A stretch of 64,000 bases of DNA from G965215045 sp965215045 (GTDB lineage: Bacteria; Pseudomonadota; Gammaproteobacteria; JABABF01). The position numbers were made by a program, and so were the translations under genes. The stretch lies in the NCBI GenBank assembly GCA_965215045.1, contig OZ244031.1, forward strand, positions 1,240,001-1,304,000. The letters run 5' to 3'. A model generated the notes under the pieces. That model saw only the letters and a program-made list of their open reading frames with translations. It had not been told where the DNA came from and did not search any database. Positions within the stretch are counted from its first letter, which is position 1; each line of letters begins with the position of its first letter. Below, piece by piece: positions 29,901-35,900 of this stretch.

Positions 29901-32900
29901 GGGACCAGTTGGCAGTGACGGTTACGGGTCTGCCGGCGGTGCTGGAGATACTGGAGCCGACGGCGACCCTGTCGGAGTTGCGGTTGCGGCACTCGGTGCT
30001 GACCGAGGAGGATGAGCGGAGTTCGACCGTGCTGGTTCTGGGCGTGGGGGACCTGTTGGACGGCGAGTTGCTGGACGTGGAGTTGCAGATCGACCCGGGG
30101 GTTGACGATCTCCGGTGGTATGTGACAGCCTCTCGCCTTTTGCAGCGGGTCTTTACCGGGGGGCAGGCCGCCGAGCAGCGGGAGGTGCTGCTGGTGGTGA
30201 GAGACAACCTGCCCGAGATTCGGGAGAGCGTGCGGATTACGGCGCGCGCGATGTTTGGTGCCACGCCGCTGGAGCGGCAGACCCAGCTGCAGATTGCGCG
30301 CAACGATTTCGTCGTCGAACGGTTGCAGGGCCCGGGCCTGGTGCGCTACGACCCGGGGATGGGGCGGGGCATCCTGGAGTTGCAGGCGCGGCTGAACGGG
30401 GTGGCGGATGCCGATGTCCGTCTGCAGATACGCGCCGAGCCGGAGAGCGGTGCGGTGCCGTTGTCGGCGATGCTGGTGATCGCCGCGGGGCAGAGCACGG
30501 GCACGGGGCACCTGGAGTTGGATGCAGAAGGTGTGTACAGCGTGTCGGCGGTGGATGCGAACTTTACGGACGGGGCGGCGGACGGCCTGGACCAGATGGT
30601 GGTGCCGGTGCGGACAGCACCGCTGCGGGTGGAGGTTTTGCGGGCCCTGCAGTTGCAGCTGCGCCTGGATCAGACGGCACTGGCCGAGGGGGAGGAGACG
30701 CAGTTGCACGTGGAAGTGGCGCGTTTGCCGCGCGGGGAGACGCTCTCGCTGTCCCTGGGGGCGGATGTGCCGGACCAGTTGCTCTGGGATGGGGAGAGTG
30801 TCCGGGTCGTGACCCTGTCGGAGACCACGCGCATGGTGACCGTGCGGGTGCGCGCCATCGACGATACGGTGGCGGAGCGCCGGCAGAGTTTGCAGTTGTT
30901 GCTGACGCCGGTGGATACGCCGTTGCCGGTCCAGCAGCCGGATGTGGAGTTGGTGATCGGGCGCAGCGATTACCGGGTGCAGGGTTTCACGGTGCCGGCG
31001 GGGGCGTATGCCGTCCCGGGGGCATCGGCCGCCCCGGTGGAGGTGAGCCTGGGCTTCAACGGCGATTTGGCAGTCGGGGAGCGGGTGGAGGTGTACATCT
31101 GGGTGAACAACTCGGATGTCCAACTGCAGGAGGGGGTGGCGAGTGCTGCGACCCCGGGCGAATTGAGCGTGCAGGTGGAATTGCCGGTCATGGCCGGGCA
31201 CTACAGGCTGAATGTGGCCACGGTATCGTTCGTGGTGGCCGAGGCGGGGGACCAGTCGGGCCTGATTCCACAGGACCGTACTTTTTCGGGGGATGTGATG
31301 GTGTCCGACGCTGTGCCCGGTTTGCGCGTGTCACTGCTGGATCGCATGCTGAACGAGGCGCAGATATTTGTCGAGGGCAGTACCGCGCGTTTGCGCGTGG
31401 AGCTGGAAAATGCATTCGCGGGAGAGGTTTTGCGGTCGGTGAGCGTGCAGCTGCTGTCGGGGGGGCGTCTGTTGGAGTTGGAGGACGGACAGTTCCAGGC
31501 GCAGGTGCGTCCGCAGGCGGATGGGAGTGCGGCGGCGCAACGGCATTTTGCGGGTCCGCTGCCGCCGAATGCGGAGGTATTGATCACGGAGGATACCCGG
31601 CGGGAGTCGGCCCTGGAACTGCTGGTGTCGGTTACGGCGACGACGAGCCTGTACCCGGGGGTTTTGGCGGCCGAGGCACTGCTGGTGGTGCCGCGCAGCG
31701 ACTATGAAGTGGATCGCCTGGAGATTGTGCAGCGGCATGGTGCGGAAACGGCGTATGCCCTGGGGGGTGCGATCCGGTTCCGGGTGGGGATCAACGGTGT
31801 GGCGGACGCTGATTTGCGGGTGCGGGTGGGGTGGCTCCCGGGCCCGGGGAGTGCGGTGCGGGATGAGTTGGATGTTTGGATCGAGGCGGGCCAGACGGAG
31901 GCCGTGTCGGAGTTGCACCTGGAGGGTGACGTTGCGAATGCGCAATCGGTGCTGCAGGTGTCGGATGCGGGTTTTGCGGACGGGCTGGGCACACCGACCA
32001 TTACCGCGGCACCGGTGTCCGGGCTCCGGGTGGGCGAGCGCGCCTTGTCGCTGGAGGAAGTGATGCTTGCGGATACGCTCGTGCAGGAGGGGGACGAGAC
32101 GATGCTGACGGTGATGACCCGGGTGCAGAGGCGGAGTGACCTGTCGGGCATAGTCATGTCCTTGCAGTCGCCGGATGGGCGGCTGGTGTTTCGGCCGGCA
32201 CAGAGGCAGCGGGATTTGCTGGCGGACAGTATAAGTACCTGGAGTTTCACGGTCCAGGTGCAGGACGACGGTGCTGCGAATCTGCGCACGCGGGCGGTTT
32301 TGCGGGTGGAGGTAGAGGAGGGAGGCACCCTGCTGGCGTTCGAAGAGCGGGAGTTGACGATCCCGCGCAACGGCTATGTATTGGATTTGACGGGGCCGAC
32401 ACACACTTTGCGGGGCACGACCTTCACAACCGCGGTCGGCTTGAACGTGGCGGCACCGTCGACGGTGAGTTTCGTGGCGCAGCTGAACGATATCTCGGGC
32501 CGGATGCAGATGCAGTCGGCAGAGATGGGCCGGGGGATGCGGGAAGTGCGCCTGGATTGGGTGTTGCCGGATGCGGGTGTGGCCACCTTGAGTCTGACGA
32601 TGGCGACGTTTGCAGACCTGGGCGGGGCGGGCGACCAGGCAGGTCCGGAGTTGCCGTCGCCGTGGGAGATCCAGGCACTGGTCTTCGAGTTGCGCCTGGA
32701 TGTGACGGGGGACCTGGACAGCCCCCGGGTGCTGGAGGGTGAGTCCGGTATGCTGCTGGTGAATGCGGACCCGGGGCTTTTGTTCCAGGTGATTACCCAG
32801 GTCCTGGGAGGCGATCCGCTGGTCCTGCACCTGGCGTCCAGTCATGCCGGGGATCTGCGAATATCCAACCGGACGCTGACCCTGACGCAGGCCATGCCCG

Positions 32901-35900
32901 GTGCCACCGTGAATGTGGAAGTGCTGGAAGATGACTTGGCCGAGCCGCGGGAGGAGGTCTCGATCGAGTTGTCGGCGGCGAACCTGGCGGTGAACCGGGT
33001 GACGGGGCAGTCGCTGGCCTCGCCGGTCCGGTTTGTCATTCCGCGCCACGGGTACGAGGCGGAGACCCGGGTGGAGCCGGATATCCTGGAATTATTGGGC
33101 GGGCGGGCGACCTTCACCGTCACGGTGCAGATGAATGCGCCGGCACCGGTACCAGTGGACGTGTACGCGGTGGGAATTTTGTCGCTGACAGAGATAGAGA
33201 CACTGGGCATCATTCCCATCGGGGAGGACATGTTGCGCCTGGGATTGATCCTGCCGCAGGCGGGGCAATACAACGTGTTGGTGGAGGTCTCCTTCAGGGA
33301 CAGCGAGTCCGGGGACCAGTTCGATATTGACGACCGGAGCCGACCGGTTGAAGTGGTGGCACCGCTGCGCCTGGAGCTGGCACTGGACCCCGCTGCCATC
33401 GCCGAAGGCGAGGAGACCACGTTGACCGTGACCGCCGTAGACGGCATCCTGGACCAGGACCTGGAAGTGCGGTTTTTGCTGGATGCCTCCCCGGACCTGG
33501 AGTTCGTGGGCGGAAACACCGTGATGCTGAGTGAGAGCACCCGCTCGCAGCAGGTGCGCGTGCGCGCCCTGGATGACGATTTGATCGAGCTGCGCGAGAC
33601 CGTGGATATCACGGCCCAGCCGTTGAACCGCGATGGTCTGCAAGCGGTGTTCCGGGAACTGTCCATCGGTCGCAGCGATTACGCCATCGAGCTCCTGGAG
33701 GTGGACCCGGCGGCTCGCGAGTTGGACCCGGATAGCACCTACGGTGCGACCTTCACCCTGACCGTGGGCATCAACGAGGTTGCCGACAGCGATGTGGACC
33801 TGGTGCTGAGCCTGGAACCCATGACCGGTCCGGCGTTGCAGGCCGTGATTCCGGCGGGCAGCACCCGCGTCACCGTGGAGTGGGTTACAGATACAGTGGG
33901 CGACTACACGGTTTCGGTTGCCGGCAGTTTTCGTGATTTTGCGGCCCGGGATCAGCGGGTGCTGGAAGTGCAGGCGGTGCCCTTGCAGCTGCGGGTTCTG
34001 CTGCCCTTGCACCTGGAGCTGGCCCTTGCGCAGAGCGTGCTGGCCGAAGGAGAAGAGACCATGTTGACTGTGAGCCTGGAAGGCAACGTGATGGATCAGA
34101 GCCTGGACGTGCTGCTGGAATCAGACCCGGCCGCCGACATCGAGTTCCCGGACGGAGCCACCCTGACGTTGAGCGGGAGCACCCGTTCGCAGACGGTGCG
34201 CGTACTTGCGGTCGATGACACAATTGCCGAGCGGCGTACGACCGCGACCCTCACGGCCCGGGTGACGAACCTTATCGGGGTGGCAGAGGCAGAGCAGACG
34301 CTGACGATCGGGCGCAGCGATTATGCCGTGGAACGCCTGCGGGCACAGCCCTACACGGCACTCCCCAGCGATGATCCGGCGGCGGTGGCAGAGTTGCCGG
34401 TCACCGTGGTGCTGAACGCCCCGGCGCCGGTCGCCGGAGAGGGGTACGTGCGCGCCGTTCTGGATTCGGGTGAGGCGGTGGAAGAGCACTTCAGCATCCG
34501 GGCCGACGAGATGGAGTTCACCGTGTCCCTGATGCTGAATGCCGAGGGGGACTACACCGTGTCGGCGACCCGGGTCAGCTTTACCGAGGCGGTAGACGTC
34601 TACGACCAGGTCCAGATCGACTTTCCGGGCCCGGCCCTGGATGCGGGCGTCCTGCCGCCACTGAACCTGATGCTGGTGCTGGACCCCGGCGTCATCGCCG
34701 AAGGCGGGATGAGCACCTTGACCGTGAGCGTGACCGGCACGCTGCCGGAGATTGCCGGGGAACAGGTACTGGCGGTCGAGTTAGAGGGGGTCCCGGCCGA
34801 TCAGGTGACGATTGCGGATGCCCTGATCACCCTGCGCGAAGACCAGCGCTCCGTTACCGTGCAGTTGAGTGCGGTGGATGACAGCGTCATAGAGATGTTG
34901 GAGACGGTGAGTATTCGCGCCCGGGCGCGAGATGTCGTCGGTGTTCAAAGCACCGTCGACCTGCAGATCGGGCACAACGACTACGCCCTGGATTTCCTCG
35001 CCGTCAGTCCCGAAGTGCTCAATATCGACCCCGTGTCAGAGCGGGCGACCGTGACCATCACCGTGGGCCTGAATGCGATGCCGCCGGCGGCAGCCAGTGT
35101 GCCGGAATTCCGTTGGCAAGTGCTCCGGGACGGGGACGCCACCCCGGAGACCGGCAGCGTTCGTTTTGCCGTCGCCGGTGTCGAGCGTTTCTCCTTCGAA
35201 CTCGCCCTGTCGCAAACGGGGCTCCATACCTTGAGCCTGGTCCCGGGCAGCGGTCGGTTTGAAAATCCGCCTGCCGGCGGCCAGGAACTCATTCCGGTGA
35301 GCGCAGCGGAACAGCAGCTGCGGGTATTGCCGCCGGTGAGCCTGCGTGCCACCATCCAAGAGGATCCGGCGGCCGTGAGCGAAGGGGCGGCCGTGAACCT
35401 GATGGTAGAGGCGACGAACCTGGTGCCGGGCACCACCCTGTCCGTCACCCTGTCCGCCGAGCCGCCGGGCGAAGTGATGTTCACGGATGGCACGGTGCTG
35501 GAGTTGGTCGAAAGCGGTGCACAGGCCATGGCGACCGTGCCGGTGATGGCCGTGGATGACAGCCTGGTAGAGGCGCGTGAAGCCATTACGATCCGGGCCG
35601 TGGTCAGTGCGGGCCCGCAAAATGTGCCGACCGCAACCGCCACCCTGGAGATTGGCCGCAGCGATTACGCGGTGGAGAGCCTGGCGGTGGTGCCATCCGT
35701 GCACTTCCTCGACCCCGCAACCGGTGCCGCCGCGGAAGTCACCGTGCGTTTGAATGTGCCGGCACCGGCACCCGTGCGCATCAACTTGCACACGGGCAGT
35801 GGTGGGCCGGAAACCACAGTCGACATACCCGCCGATGCAATCCAGGCCAGTGCCATGCTGATCTGGGCCGCGGACGCCGAAGTGCGCAGCTACCTTCTCG

